From NCBI GenBank assembly GCA_902517885.1, contig CABYDZ010000003.1:1-64000 (forward strand): 64,000 bases of DNA. Reading direction: 5' to 3'. Positions 1 through 9,605 of this stretch are shown piece by piece. The notes beneath the pieces are model-generated. The model saw only the letters and a list, made by a program, of their open reading frames with translations, did no database searches and was not told where the DNA came from. The stretch is from an uncultured Pelagibacteraceae bacterium (GTDB lineage: Bacteria > Pseudomonadota > Alphaproteobacteria > Pelagibacterales > AG-422-B15). The first letter of the stretch is position 1; the number at the start of each line of letters is the position of its first letter. Both the position numbers and the translations under genes were made by a program.

Positions 1-1738
1 CAGGAGTGGTTGAACTGTACTGACCGCCAGCTTCAAAAATAGACAAAGAATCAATTCCACGTGCTGTATTTTTTTTAATTGATGCTAATAAGTTGGGAAT
101 AAGGCTAGGTCTTAATATATTTAAATCCTCTGATATCGGATTGATTATTTTTAATTTTTCAACTTCGCCAAAAAAACTACTTTTCTTAGAATCTGAAAAA
201 GAAAATGTAATAAATTCATTATATCCCTCTGACGCTATGAAATGCTTTGCCTTTGATATAATTTTTTGAGTACTATTTAGTATATCTTTGTTGACCTTAC
301 TGATAGCTCTAATGTTTGACGTAGGAATATTTTCATACCCTTTAATACGAATAATTTCCTCACTTATATCTGCTTCTCCGTGGATATCCTGCCGCCATGA
401 TGGAATTGTACAGTGAATATTCTCACCACTTTTCTTTGCACCAAAGCCTAAAGAGTTCAAAATTAAAATAATTTCATCATCTGTGATCTCTAATCCCAAT
501 CTTTTAACTATATTTTTACCTGAAATATCAATTGTATTAGGTGTTTCAGATATTTTTCCAGCTAATACAATTTCACTGCATTCACCACCACATATTTCAA
601 GTATTAGTTGAGTTGCATAGTGAATTCCCTCTAAAGTTGACCTTGGATCGATTCCTCTTTCAAATCTGTATCTTGCATCGCTCAATATAGATAAATCTCT
701 CCCTGTTCTTGCAGTATTTACGTTGTCAAAAAGTGCAGACTCTAAAAGGACATTAATGGTATCAAAATTACACCCTGTGCTTTCACCACCCATAATGCCT
801 CCCAGACCTAAAACCTTTTCTTCATCTGAAATTGTGCACATACCCTTTTTTAAATCATAGGTCTTTTCGTCTAAAGCTTTAAAGCTTTCACCATCTAGAG
901 CTGATCGAACTATAATTTTTCCTTTAACTTGATCAGCATCGTAGACATGCAATGGTCTATTTTGGTCAAACATTACATAATTTGTAATATCGACTAAAGC
1001 GGAAATGGGCCTTAAGCCAATTGACTTTAATTTTTTCTGCAGCCAGTCAGGACTTGCTACATTTTTTACATTTTTTATATAGCTTCCTGCAAATGCTGGG
1101 CACATATCATTATCTTGTATTTCAATTTTAATTGGGGACTCGAACGACCCTTTTTCTGTCTTAAACTCTCGGTTCTTTAACTTCCCAACACCTGCTGCAG
1201 CTAAATCCCGTGCAATACCCAAAACACCCAAACAGTCTTGACGGTTGGGTGTAATACCTATTTCAATTAAAATATCATTCATTCCAGACGAGTCTGCAAA
1301 TGAGCTGCCAACCTCTATATCTTGCTCTAAACTGATAATTCCGTCGTGCTCATTTGAAATTCCAAGCTCATACTCTGAACACATCATTCCATAAGACTCT
1401 ACGCCACGAATCTTGGCTGCTTTTATTTTCATTTGATTTACAGGAATGACGGATCCAACAGGTGCATAAACAACTTTCATCCCTTTTGTAACATTGGGAG
1501 CTCCGCATACTACATCAACTTTTTCTCTACCGATATCTACTTTGCATAATTTTAGTTTATCTGCATTAGGGTGTTTTTCTTCTTCCAAAACCTGGCCAAC
1601 AATAAAGTCTTTATAAGCGAGGCCTGTATCTTGAACACTCTCTACTTCCAATCCAATTGCCGTTAATTTATCAACTACTTCATTATATTGATGCTCTGTT
1701 TCTAGATGCTCTTTTAGCCATGAGTAAGTGAACTTCAT
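1..1738 (-). CDS. pheT: Phenylalanyl-tRNA synthetase beta subunit (3' end outside window)
   Basis: Beta chain of the (alpha-beta)2 phenylalanyl-tRNA synthetase, which charges tRNA-Phe in the cytoplasm; it carries the tRNA-binding and editing (B3/B4) modules. About 579 codons are visible, beginning MKFTYSWLKEHLE, and the frame is still open at position 1; the family is usually near 800 residues, so roughly the last quarter is missing. The EMAP-like tRNA-binding domain lies at about residues 40-150 (IVGQVLE, HPNADKLKLCKVD, CGAPNV). The ATG at 1738-1736 overlaps the pheS TAA stop by one base, so the two subunits are translationally coupled, as expected for a fixed-stoichiometry complex. Confidence 0.97.
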   Translation of the reverse strand, partial: MKFTYSWLKEHLETEHQYNEVVDKLTAIGLEVESVQDTGLAYKDFIVGQVLEEEKHPNADKLKLCKVDIGREKVDVVCGAPNVTKGMKVVYAPVGSVIPVNQMKIKAAKIRGVESYGMMCSEYELGISNEHDGIISLEQDIEVGSSFADSSGMNDILIEIGITPNRQDCLGVLGIARDLAAAGVGKLKNREFKTEKGSFESPIKIEIQDNDMCPAFAGSYIKNVKNVASPDWLQKKLKSIGLRPISALVDITNYVMFDQNRPLHVYDADQVKGKIIVRSALDGESFKALDEKTYDLKKGMCTISDEEKVLGLGGIMGGESTGCNFDTINVLLESALFDNVNTARTGRDLSILSDARYRFERGIDPRSTLEGIHYATQLILEICGGECSEIVLAGKISETPNTIDISGKNIVKRLGLEITDDEIILILNSLGFGAKKSGENIHCTIPSWRQDIHGEADISEEIIRIKGYENIPTSNIRAISKVNKDILNSTQKIISKAKHFIASEGYNEFITFSFSDSKKSSFFGEVEKLKIINPISEDLNILRPSLIPNLLASIKKNTARGIDSLSIFEAGGQYSSTTP

Positions 1739-2808
1739 TAGCTTAAGTCCCTGATAAGAGAAGGAAAGTTCAGTGGAGAAAAGCCATAATGCTTATTCCA
1801 TCTTAAATCGCACTCAAAAAAAGTCCTTAAATCGCTTATACCGTACTTAAGCATTGCAAGGCGTTCTATGCCCATGCCAAAGGCATACCCTTGAAAACTA
1901 TTCGGATCAATATTTACATTTTGTAGAACTTTTGGGTGTACCATTCCACAGCCTAATATTTCTAGCCAGTCATCACCTTCACCAATAACTAATTGATTCC
2001 CTTTTTTTGTATAACCTATATCAACTTCTGCTGACGGCTCTGTGAACGGAAAATGACTTGGTCGAAATCTCATTTTAAGTTTATCTGTTTCAAAAAAAGT
2101 TTTAAGAAATATTTCAAGGCATCCCTTGAGATGACTCATATTGCTTTCTTGGTCGATTACTAATCCCTCAACTTGATGAAACATAGGAGAATGTGTTTGG
2201 TCATTATCGCACCTAAATGTTTTCCCAGGAGCAATCAGTCTAATAGGTGGTTTATGCTCAAGCATGCTCCTGATTTGTACAGGCGATGTATGCGTTCTTA
2301 ACACATTCTGCATATTGTCTGTTTGCGTTTCTACATAAAATGTATCATGCATTTGCCTTGCCGGATGGTGTTCTGATGTATTTAGCGCAGTGAAATTATT
2401 ATAGTCCGTTTCGACTTCTGGCCCCTCTGCAACATAAAAATCTAAGTCGCCAAATATTGTGACTACTTCCTCAATGACTTGAGTTATAGGGTGAATTGAT
2501 CCCGAAGAACTTGATACTGGCAATGTTATATCGAGTGTCTCAGAGGATAGTTTTTCATTTAAATTCTTATCGTTTAGTTCCTCTGTCTTGTCTTCTATAA
2601 GACTCAAGGTTTTATTTTTAAGAGTATTTAGTATTTCAGCTTGTTTTTTTCTATCTTCGCTTGAGAGGTTAGTAAGCTCCTTCATTAAAAGAGAGATCTC
2701 TCCTTTTTTACCAAGATATTTTACACGGCATTCATTCAAGCTTTCTAAATCTGCAACTTTAGATAAAGAATTCGTAATCTCTTGCTCTAGTTTTGTAAAA
2801 TCAACCAT
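1738..2808 (-). CDS. pheS: Phenylalanyl-tRNA synthetase alpha subunit
   Basis: Catalytic alpha chain of PheRS, which activates phenylalanine with ATP and transfers it to tRNA-Phe. The N-terminal coiled coil occupies roughly residues 1-90. The class II catalytic core follows, with motif 2 around residue 200 (FRCDNDQTHSPMFHQVEG) and motif 3 near the C terminus (GMGIERLAMLKYGI). At 356 residues it is full length. It lies between rplT, 71 bases upstream, and pheT, which overlaps its stop, in the conserved order thrS-infC-rpmI-rplT-pheS-pheT, all on the minus strand and probably one operon. No attenuator hairpin was recognised in the rplT-pheS gap. Confidence 0.98.
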   Translation of the reverse strand: MVDFTKLEQEITNSLSKVADLESLNECRVKYLGKKGEISLLMKELTNLSSEDRKKQAEILNTLKNKTLSLIEDKTEELNDKNLNEKLSSETLDITLPVSSSSGSIHPITQVIEEVVTIFGDLDFYVAEGPEVETDYNNFTALNTSEHHPARQMHDTFYVETQTDNMQNVLRTHTSPVQIRSMLEHKPPIRLIAPGKTFRCDNDQTHSPMFHQVEGLVIDQESNMSHLKGCLEIFLKTFFETDKLKMRFRPSHFPFTEPSAEVDIGYTKKGNQLVIGEGDDWLEILGCGMVHPKVLQNVNIDPNSFQGYAFGMGIERLAMLKYGISDLRTFFECDLRWNKHYGFSPLNFPSLIRDLS

Positions 2809-2879
2809 AACAATACAACAATATCAGATTTAGTTTTTTCTGTAATAAGAATATATTTATGTAAAAGATAATAAGCTAG

Positions 2880-3236
2880 TTATTTAGCGGCAGATTGAAC
2901 TTGTTCGGCTAAATGCTTAAACGACGATGGTTCATTCATTGCTAAATCTGCTAGGATCTTTCTATCGAGTGAGATATTCAATTTTTTCAACCCACTTATA
3001 AAAACTGAGTACGATATACCGTACTCTCTTGCCCCAGCATTTATTCTTTGAGTCCATAGAGACCTGAAGTCTCTCTTTTTGGCTCTGCGATCACGATATG
3101 CATATTGTAGAGATTTTTCAACTGCCTGCTTTGCTACTTTAAAGGTGTTTTTTCTTCGACCTCTGTAGCCTTTAGCTTGCTTGATCACCTTCTTATGTCT
3201 TGCGTGTGCAGTAACTCCTCTTTTAACTCTTGCCAT
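2880..3236 (-). CDS. rplT: 50S ribosomal protein L20
   Basis: Early-assembly protein of the large ribosomal subunit that binds 23S rRNA; in several bacteria it also represses its own operon by binding mRNA. The 118-residue length and the basic N-terminal tail ([16 protein letters not shown]) followed by the globular domain ([20 protein letters not shown]) are typical. It follows rpmI by 13 bases, so the two are almost certainly co-transcribed and made in equal amounts. No convincing L20-binding mimic was identified by eye upstream of rpmI. Confidence 0.98.
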   Translation of the reverse strand: MARVKRGVTAHARHKKVIKQAKGYRGRRKNTFKVAKQAVEKSLQYAYRDRRAKKRDFRSLWTQRINAGAREYGISYSVFISGLKKLNISLDRKILADLAMNEPSSFKHLAEQVQSAAK

Positions 3237-3249
3237 AATAAAAACCTAT

Positions 3250-3447
3250 CTATGCGTACGGTAAAAACTTTTTAACAATGCGGGCGTCTTGATCAGACAG
3301 AATAGTTGACCCTCTCTGATTCCTTATCTGTTTATTAGTCCTTTTAATCATGCCGTGCTTTTTACCACTTTGGTAAGATTTAACTTTCCCAGATGCGGTA
3401 ACTCTGAACCTCTTATTAGCGCCCTTTTTTGTTTTGAGTTTTGTCAT
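3250..3447 (-). CDS. rpmI: 50S ribosomal protein L35
   Basis: Small basic protein of the 50S subunit, 65 residues, with the family pattern [19 protein letters not shown] and a C-terminal KKFLPYA. It sits between infC and rplT, the universal bacterial order. The 79-base infC-rpmI gap contains a short hairpin (minus strand, CAGGG-N7-CCCTG, around 3456-3473) about 10 bases ahead of the start. This could be a leader structure, but the stem is only five pairs and I assign it no function. There is no strong Shine-Dalgarno sequence before the ATG. Confidence 0.97.
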   Translation of the reverse strand: MTKLKTKKGANKRFRVTASGKVKSYQSGKKHGMIKRTNKQIRNQRGSTILSDQDARIVKKFLPYA

Positions 3448-3526
3448 AATGAATGAGCAGGGTTATATCCCCTGGATAGGAAAAAATCAAAGGTTTTTAT
3501 ATTTGAAGAGAATATGAAAAAATAGG

Positions 3527-4075
3527 CTAGTTAGGAGTAAAAATCATTGTAAATTGCCTGCCTTCTAGTTTGGGCTCTTGCTCAATTTTACTGGTTGATC
3601 CCATAGTCTCCCTTATTCTTTCCATCAAATTCTCGGCAATATCGTGATGCTCGAATTCACGCCCTTTAAACCTGATAGTAAATTTTACTTTATCGCCAGC
3701 AGTAATAAACTTTTGTGCTGCTCTTACTTTAAAATCATAATCATGAACATCTATCCCTGGCCGCATTTTTATTTCTTTTATTGTAACTTCTTTTTGTTTT
3801 TTCTTTGAAGTACTGGCTTTTTTTTGGGCCTCATATTTAAATTTTCCAAAATCTAGAATTTTGCATACCGGCGGATCAACTTGTGGGGATACTTCAACAA
3901 GATCTAATCCTACCTCTACAGCTTTTTTAATAGCTTCATTGGTATCAACAACTCCAAGGTTGTTACCTTTTTCATCAATTAGTCTAACTGTGGAAGTGGT
4001 TATGAATTCGTTAATTCGGAATTTAGGGCCTTTAGTAGATTGATTGTATCTATTATTTTTCTTTTGAAGTGCTAT
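3527..4075 (-). CDS. infC: Translation initiation factor IF-3, non-AUG start
   Basis: IF-3 binds the 30S subunit, keeps it free of 50S, and rejects initiation at poor start codons. The first in-frame ATG (3766) would give only the 79-residue C-terminal domain. Translating upstream restores the N-terminal domain and linker (KGPKFRINEFI, VRLIDEKGNNLGVV, VCKILDFGKFKYEAQKK), giving about 182 residues, the usual size. An AGGAG at 4082-4086 points to ATA at 4075 (spacing 6, protein beginning ALQKKNNRYN). ATT at 4081 is in frame but abuts the AGGAG. A rare start codon fits the known IF-3 autoregulation by start-codon discrimination. It lies 15 bases downstream of thrS. Confidence 0.93.
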   Translation of the reverse strand: MALQKKNNRYNQSTKGPKFRINEFITTSTVRLIDEKGNNLGVVDTNEAIKKAVEVGLDLVEVSPQVDPPVCKILDFGKFKYEAQKKASTSKKKQKEVTIKEIKMRPGIDVHDYDFKVRAAQKFITAGDKVKFTIRFKGREFEHHDIAENLMERIRETMGSTSKIEQEPKLEGRQFTMIFTPN

Positions 4076-4090
4076 TTTAATCTCCTATAT

Positions 4091-5839
4091 CTATTGTTGT
4101 GATGGCATCATACATTTTTTTATAAAAAAATCATTTAAATTTTCAAACTTTATTTTTTCTTGCTTATCGCTTCCAAATGCTCTCATTGTTATAGAACGTT
4201 CTTCAATTTCCTTCTTTCCAAGAATTAATTGAAATGGAATTTTTTTAAGTGAATTCTCTCTAATTTTATAACTAATTTTTTCGTTACGTAGATCTTTTTC
4301 AACCCTTATTCCCGCGTTTTTTAAACTTTCATAAACTTCTTCACCGTATTCATTTATTTCAGTAGTTATTGGTGTAACTACCGCTTGTACTGGTGAAAGC
4401 CATAGTGGGAGAGCACCAGCATAATGTTCTATTAATATTCCTGTGAAACGCTCTAATGATCCAAAGAGTGCTCTGTGCAGCATTACTGGATTATATTTTT
4501 GTCCATCCTCAGCAATAAAATGCCCACCTAATCTTTCAGGCATATTCAAATCAACTTGCAAAGTACCACATTGCCATTCTCGACCTATTGCATCTTTAAG
4601 AATGAATTCAAGCTTTGGACCGTAAAACGCCCCTTCACCTGGATTCAATGAATATTCTAATCCTGTAGCTTCCATGGCTTGTCGAAGAGCTTCTTCGGAC
4701 TTATCCCATATTGCATCACTGCCAACTCTTTTCTCAGGTCTATCAGAAAATTTAATTGAAACTTTATCAAATCCAAAATCTTTATAAATACTGAGAACAA
4801 GGTCGCAAACTTTTTTGCTTTCTTCAGTAATTTGATCCTCAGTACAAAATATATGAGCATCATCCTGGGTAAATGCTCTAACTCGCATCAAACCATGCAG
4901 GGCTCCAGATGGTTCATATCTGTGCACTTTACCAAATTCTGCAACTCTTAATGGCAAATCTCGATAACTTTTCAATCCCTGCTTATATACTTGAACACAT
5001 CCTGGACAATTCATTGGCTTTAATGCATAAACTCTATCTTCCCTTGCTTCAGTGGTGAACATGTTGTCACCAAATTTTTCTAAATGTCCTGAAAGTTCCC
5101 ATAGAGATTTGTCCATAATATCAGGAGTATTAATCTCTTCATAACCAGCTTCCTCTTGGCGATGCCTCATGTAATCGATTAATGTTCTGAATAAGGTCCA
5201 TCCTTTTGCATGCCAGAAAACAGACCCTGGAGCTTCTTCTTGAAAATGAAACAAATCAAGTTGCTTACCAAGTTTTCTATGATCTCTTTTTTCAGCTTCC
5301 TCTAAAAGCATTAAGTAGTTTTTTAATTCTTCTTCAGTTTCCCATGCCGTTCCATATATTCTTTGCAGCATAGGATTATTAGAGTCACCCCTCCAATATG
5401 CTCCTGCGACTTTTGTTAATTTAAAAGCCTTACCAATCTTTCCAGTTGATTCTAAGTGTGGACCTTTGCATAAATCAAACCAATCACCATGGTAGTATAC
5501 TTTTAACTCTTCACTTTCAGGCAAATCTTTAATAATTTCAACTTTATATTTTTCACCCTTATCTAAAAATAATTTAATTACATCTTCTCTTTTCATTACT
5601 TTAAAGGACGTCTTCACATCTCTATTCACAATTTCTTTCATCTTCTTTTCGATGACACTAAGGTCTTTATCAGTAAAAGGATCTTTGCGATCAAAGTCAT
5701 AGTAGAACCCATTCTCAATAACAGGTCCAATAGTGACTTGTGTTTCAGGGAATAACTCTTGAACAGCCATGGCAAGAACATGGGCAGTATCGTGACGTAA
5801 TGTGTCTATAAATTTTTCTTCATTTTCCATAAAGGACAT
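4091..5839 (-). CDS. thrS: Threonyl-tRNA synthetase lacking the TGS domain
   Basis: Charges tRNA-Thr and edits mischarged Ser. The editing-domain HxxxH, at about residues 73-77 in E. coli, is here at 16-20 (RHDTAH), so the whole N-terminal TGS domain (about 57 residues) is absent; the protein is 582 residues against about 640. The catalytic core is intact: the zinc-ligand Cys in MNCPGC, His in DDAHIFC and His in [14 protein letters not shown] are present, as is the C-terminal anticodon-binding domain. There is no room for a longer N terminus, because the upstream glycosyltransferase stops only 18 bases before the ATG. An ATG three codons in (5830) is an alternative start. No clear Shine-Dalgarno is visible. 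Confidence 0.95.
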   Translation of the reverse strand: MSFMENEEKFIDTLRHDTAHVLAMAVQELFPETQVTIGPVIENGFYYDFDRKDPFTDKDLSVIEKKMKEIVNRDVKTSFKVMKREDVIKLFLDKGEKYKVEIIKDLPESEELKVYYHGDWFDLCKGPHLESTGKIGKAFKLTKVAGAYWRGDSNNPMLQRIYGTAWETEEELKNYLMLLEEAEKRDHRKLGKQLDLFHFQEEAPGSVFWHAKGWTLFRTLIDYMRHRQEEAGYEEINTPDIMDKSLWELSGHLEKFGDNMFTTEAREDRVYALKPMNCPGCVQVYKQGLKSYRDLPLRVAEFGKVHRYEPSGALHGLMRVRAFTQDDAHIFCTEDQITEESKKVCDLVLSIYKDFGFDKVSIKFSDRPEKRVGSDAIWDKSEEALRQAMEATGLEYSLNPGEGAFYGPKLEFILKDAIGREWQCGTLQVDLNMPERLGGHFIAEDGQKYNPVMLHRALFGSLERFTGILIEHYAGALPLWLSPVQAVVTPITTEINEYGEEVYESLKNAGIRVEKDLRNEKISYKIRENSLKKIPFQLILGKKEIEERSITMRAFGSDKQEKIKFENLNDFFIKKCMMPSQQ

Positions 5840-5857
5840 AACTAATATATCATCTAT

Positions 5858-6784
5858 CTACAAATGAGAATCTATTTTCTCAATGACCATGTCAGGTGTG
5901 AGTTCATGTAAATTTTTACTGGAAATACTATGAAAATTATCTGTCTGAATGCTTACTTTCTCAGGAGATGTATGGCTTCCAAATATAGCTAAGCCTTTAC
6001 AGCCCAAATGAGCCGCAAGGTGTGCAGGTCCAGTATCATTTGAGATTACATATTTTGAGCCAGCCAATATCTTCGATAATTGAAAGAAATTTGTATGATC
6101 TTTATTATTCATTAATATTTTGACGTCATAATTTCTTGCTTTTTCATATTCTCCTGGCCCTGGAACAATAATGATATCGATGTCTGGATATTTTATTTTT
6201 AATTTAGTAATTAAATCCTGGTAATGAGGCCATAATTTCTGACGATGCTTAAGGGAGCAAAATGGAAAAAGTGTAATATAATTTTTCTTTATTGATGAGG
6301 GTATAGCAAATTCTTGATCAATCATCCATGTAACTTGAGGTTTATGTGTAAATTGTACATTCACATTAGCCCTAGATAATTGAATATTAAATCTCTCAAG
6401 TATACTTTTTTTATCAAACTCTTCTTTTCTTTCATTTGGATTTAATATTGTTCTTGAAGAAATCCATTCAATCGAATTCAATAAATATTTTCTATAGAAC
6501 TCTGTTCTACGTGAATTTTGTAAATCAAATATTTTTTGAAATTTTAAGTTTATAATTACATTTTTAATCTTTAGTAAATAAAAAATATTCCACCTAGATT
6601 TTCTTTCATCAACTATAACTCTATCAATGTAGGGACATCTTTCAAAATAAGATCTAAACGCAGGTGTAGTAAGAATATAAATTTCATTATCAATATAACT
6701 TTCTCGTATATCTCTCAGGCAACCATTAATTTGTATAATATCACCAAATGATCCATGTTTTATCACTAAAATTTTGTTGGTCAT
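5858..6784 (-). CDS. Glycosyltransferase family 9, ADP-heptose:LPS heptosyltransferase-like
   Basis: Probably transfers a heptose or related sugar to the lipid A core on the cytoplasmic face of the inner membrane. Family 9 features are the N-terminal ILVIKHGSFGDIIQ, the central Rossmann segment YITLFPFCS-KHRQKLWPH, and the nucleotide-sugar motif YVISNDTGPAHLAAHLGCKGLAIFGSHTSPEK near residues 245-280. Its 308 residues are within the family range. It abuts the upstream glycosyltransferase without a gap and is followed by thrS 18 bases later, so all may be co-transcribed. The exact acceptor cannot be told from sequence. Confidence 0.88.
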   Translation of the reverse strand: MTNKILVIKHGSFGDIIQINGCLRDIRESYIDNEIYILTTPAFRSYFERCPYIDRVIVDERKSRWNIFYLLKIKNVIINLKFQKIFDLQNSRRTEFYRKYLLNSIEWISSRTILNPNERKEEFDKKSILERFNIQLSRANVNVQFTHKPQVTWMIDQEFAIPSSIKKNYITLFPFCSLKHRQKLWPHYQDLITKLKIKYPDIDIIIVPGPGEYEKARNYDVKILMNNKDHTNFFQLSKILAGSKYVISNDTGPAHLAAHLGCKGLAIFGSHTSPEKVSIQTDNFHSISSKNLHELTPDMVIEKIDSHL

Positions 6785-7924
6785 TTATCCGATTATTTCA
6801 TTATAAAAATTTAAAGTTGAGTCACACATTTTTTTATCTGAATAATTTTTTTGAACATTCGTTATGCATGCCTGTCTAACTGTTTCTGAGCAGTGTTTAT
6901 CTTCATTAATTGCTTTTAATATTTTAGCAGATAAATCATTCTCATCGGCGTTATTAAATAAGTAACCTGTTTCATTATTAATAATAGTTTCAGTTGAGCC
7001 CCCATGATTAGAGGCTATAACAAATTTGCCCATTGCTTGCGCTTCAACAGAAATTCTACCAAAAGCCTCGGGATCTGTAGATGGTGAGACAACTATATCT
7101 GCAATGCTGTAAAAGTTATTAATATCATTTCTTGCACTGATAAAATGCACATTACCTTCAATATCTTTTTCATGAACAAAAGTCGTTAATCTTTTTTTAA
7201 GTGAAGTATTGTCGTCAGGCCCTACCATTAATAATTCAAGTTTTTTCTCAGTTTGTTGGCTTACTTGCTCAAACGCTTTTAGTAATAGTAAATGACCTTT
7301 CCATTCTGTCATTCTCCCAGGCAACATTATTTTGATAGCATCTTTATTTATTTTTAACTCTTTTAAAATGTCATTTTTGATTTGTTGATCTATAGATGCT
7401 ACATTGAAAAATTCTAAGTCAATGCCTCTCGGAATTATTTTAATTACTTTTGGCATTTTTTGATATTTGGTCTTGATCTCGTTATATATAAATTTGGAAA
7501 TCGCAATTGTGCCATCAGTCATTAGCATGACTGAATTATAATACTTTTTCAAAGCATTATTAAAATTATAGGTTCCATGAAAAGTAGAAACATATTTAGT
7601 GCGCGTCATTAAACAAGCAAAATACGAACTCCATGCAGGCGCCCTACTTCGCACATGAAGGATATTTATACCAAATAATTTAATAATCCTTGCAAGCCTA
7701 AAGATATTCAAAATTATGATTAAAGGGTTCTTTGAATGTACGGGAACTTTTATAACTTTAGTTTCATGTTCACTAACTTTCTTTATATTTTGTCCTGAAT
7801 TTGTTGCAATGTAGGAATTATAATTTTTTTCTGTCAAATAATTTGCAACATCTACACAACCTTGTGAAGCCCCACTAACGTCAAGATTAGGTATAACTTG
7901 CAATACACAAATTTTTGATTGCAT
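6785..7924 (-). CDS. GT4-family glycosyltransferase
   Basis: Retaining GT-B glycosyltransferase, probably for LPS core or another surface glycan. The N-terminal half opens with a Rossmann strand (ICVLQVIPNLDVSGASQGCVDVA). The C-terminal half carries the GT4 nucleotide-sugar motif: IMLPGRMTEWKGH, then SPSTDPEAFGRISVEAQAMGK, whose acidic pair (E-x7-E) is characteristic. It is 379 residues with no signal peptide, so cytoplasmic. It is first in a two-gene glycosyltransferase unit and diverges from an alpha/beta hydrolase gene across only 40 bases, so any promoter must be compact. Donor and acceptor sugars are unknown. Confidence 0.9.
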   Translation of the reverse strand: MQSKICVLQVIPNLDVSGASQGCVDVANYLTEKNYNSYIATNSGQNIKKVSEHETKVIKVPVHSKNPLIIILNIFRLARIIKLFGINILHVRSRAPAWSSYFACLMTRTKYVSTFHGTYNFNNALKKYYNSVMLMTDGTIAISKFIYNEIKTKYQKMPKVIKIIPRGIDLEFFNVASIDQQIKNDILKELKINKDAIKIMLPGRMTEWKGHLLLLKAFEQVSQQTEKKLELLMVGPDDNTSLKKRLTTFVHEKDIEGNVHFISARNDINNFYSIADIVVSPSTDPEAFGRISVEAQAMGKFVIASNHGGSTETIINNETGYLFNNADENDLSAKILKAINEDKHCSETVRQACITNVQKNYSDKKMCDSTLNFYNEIIG

Positions 7925-7964
7925 ATAGTATTTCTAATAGTTAAATGCTTAATAGTAAATCATT

Positions 7965-8714
7965 ATGCTCAATAAAATAAAATATCATAAATCATCTCTA
8001 AACGATCAAATTGCATATTTGCATGAGAATCAGAATTCAGAGATCTCCATATTTTTTTTTGGAGGCTACAGCTCTAGTATGACTGGAACAAAAGCAACTG
8101 CTTTAAGTGCATGGTGTAAAACAAATAATTTAAATTTCATAAGATTCGATTATTCAGGTCATGGATCGTCAGCAGGTGAGTTTGAAGATGGGGGTATTAG
8201 CAAGTGGTCGGAGGAAGCTCATGAGATTTTCAATTTATGTAGATCAAAAATTAATATAATTGTTGGATCAAGTATGGGGGGTTGGATTTCTCTAATAGTA
8301 GCTAAGAGAAATCCCGTAACGATCAATGGATTAATAGGCATCGCATCGGCTCCTGACTTTGTCGTTGGAGAGTGGAATAGGTTGAGTAAAGAACAAAAAA
8401 CTCAGATTAAAAAAAATGGAAAAATCATTATCAATTGGGACAAATATTCGGAAGATTATACGATAACTTATAAATTCTTAGAAGACGGCAAGAAGAATAT
8501 GATATTACACGAGCCAATTAAAATAAAGTGTCCTATAAGATTGCTTCATGGACGACTAGACCAAGTTGTAAGTTTTGAGACTTCTGAAAAAATTATTAAT
8601 AAGATCGAAAGTGAAAATAAACAACTGAAAATAATTGAAGATGGTGATCATAGTTTGTCTAGAGATCAGGATCTAAAAATATTATTCCAAACAATCACAG
8701 AGTTAGCTCTGTGA
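7965..8714 (+). CDS. Alpha/beta hydrolase
   Basis: Alpha/beta-hydrolase-fold protein, likely a small-molecule esterase or thioesterase-like enzyme. The nucleophile elbow is VGSSMGGWISL near residue 103, with Ser in GxSxGG. An oxyanion segment FFGGYSSSMTG precedes it, and candidate acid and base are Asp in LLHGRLDQVV and His in EDGDHSLSR near the C terminus, so the triad looks complete. 249 residues, no signal peptide. Its TGA overlaps the GTG start of the next EamA transporter gene by four bases, so the two form an operon. Similar proteins are often annotated as palmitoyl-thioesterase or BAAT-like; the substrate is not inferable. Confidence 0.8.
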   Translation: MLNKIKYHKSSLNDQIAYLHENQNSEISIFFFGGYSSSMTGTKATALSAWCKTNNLNFIRFDYSGHGSSAGEFEDGGISKWSEEAHEIFNLCRSKINIIVGSSMGGWISLIVAKRNPVTINGLIGIASAPDFVVGEWNRLSKEQKTQIKKNGKIIINWDKYSEDYTITYKFLEDGKKNMILHEPIKIKCPIRLLHGRLDQVVSFETSEKIINKIESENKQLKIIEDGDHSLSRDQDLKILFQTITELAL

Positions 8715-9601
8715 ATTCCACATTAAATAATTATTTTCTTCTAATCTTTCTTGGTGCTGTGTGGGGCGCATCATTTGTTGCAATAAAATTTTGTAATTTA
8801 ATGTTTAACCCAATTGAAGTTGGTTTTTTTAGAACGTTTATCGGTGCTTTAATATTATTATTGGCTGTTCTTTTTCGTTCAGGAAATTTAGAACTCTTTC
8901 AAAAAAATTCATTTACTTATGCAATCATAGGATTATTTAATGCAGCAATACCATTTACATTAATTCCATATGGGCTTATGTCGCTGCCAAGTAATATTGG
9001 AGTGATAATCATGTCTGCTAATCCTTTCTTAGCTCTTGTACTCGCACACTACTTTACTGAAGATGAAAAACTCAATTTGAGAAAAACAATTGGAACGATT
9101 ATAGGCTTTTCAGGAGTCGTATTTGCTGTAGGTGTGCAGGTTTTTGTTACAGATATGTCAAGTTTCATTGGTGCCCTTGCTATATATCTTGCAGGTTGTT
9201 CATATGTGATATCGAATTTAATTATCAGAAAAGTCTCGGACTTGCCATCTGACATGGTAACAATGAATACGCTAGCGTGGGGAAGCATATGGCTTATTCC
9301 GTTTATGTTCATTTATGCACAGCCAATGAGTTATGAAGTAAACACTGCAGCAATAACTGCCGTGATTTATTTAGGAATTATTCCTACGGGTTTAGCTTTT
9401 AGCTTAAGGCAAGTTTTAATTCGCTCTGCAGGCACCACATTCATGATGCAAGTTGCTTATTTAATACCTGTTTTTGGAATATTCTACGGGTGGGCCTTGA
9501 TGAATGAGCCTTTGAAATTTTCACTATTAATTGGGGTTATTTTAGTCGTGATTGGTATCGCAATAAGCCGTTTACAAGTTGAAACAAATTCTGGAATTTA
9601 A
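8711..9601 (+). CDS. EamA-family (DMT superfamily) permease
   Basis: Inner-membrane drug/metabolite exporter-type protein with ten predicted hydrophobic helices formed by two EamA repeats (about residues 8-135 and 145-290). Typical segments are FLGAVWGASFVAIK at the N terminus and PVFGIFYGWALMNEPLKF in the second repeat. It starts with GTG overlapping the TGA of the hydrolase, so it is translationally coupled to it. The gene ends four bases from the converging SDR gene and no terminator hairpin is visible. Substrate unknown; members export amino acids, nucleosides or other metabolites. Confidence 0.85.
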   Translation: MNSTLNNYFLLIFLGAVWGASFVAIKFCNLMFNPIEVGFFRTFIGALILLLAVLFRSGNLELFQKNSFTYAIIGLFNAAIPFTLIPYGLMSLPSNIGVIIMSANPFLALVLAHYFTEDEKLNLRKTIGTIIGFSGVVFAVGVQVFVTDMSSFIGALAIYLAGCSYVISNLIIRKVSDLPSDMVTMNTLAWGSIWLIPFMFIYAQPMSYEVNTAAITAVIYLGIIPTGLAFSLRQVLIRSAGTTFMMQVAYLIPVFGIFYGWALMNEPLKFSLLIGVILVVIGIAISRLQVETNSGI

Positions 9602-9605
9602 GAAA

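Noticed and set aside
3527-3766. infC as a 79-residue protein from ATG 3766
   Set aside because: The same frame continues upstream with the conserved IF-3 N-terminal domain and a Shine-Dalgarno, so the short reading is only a fragment.
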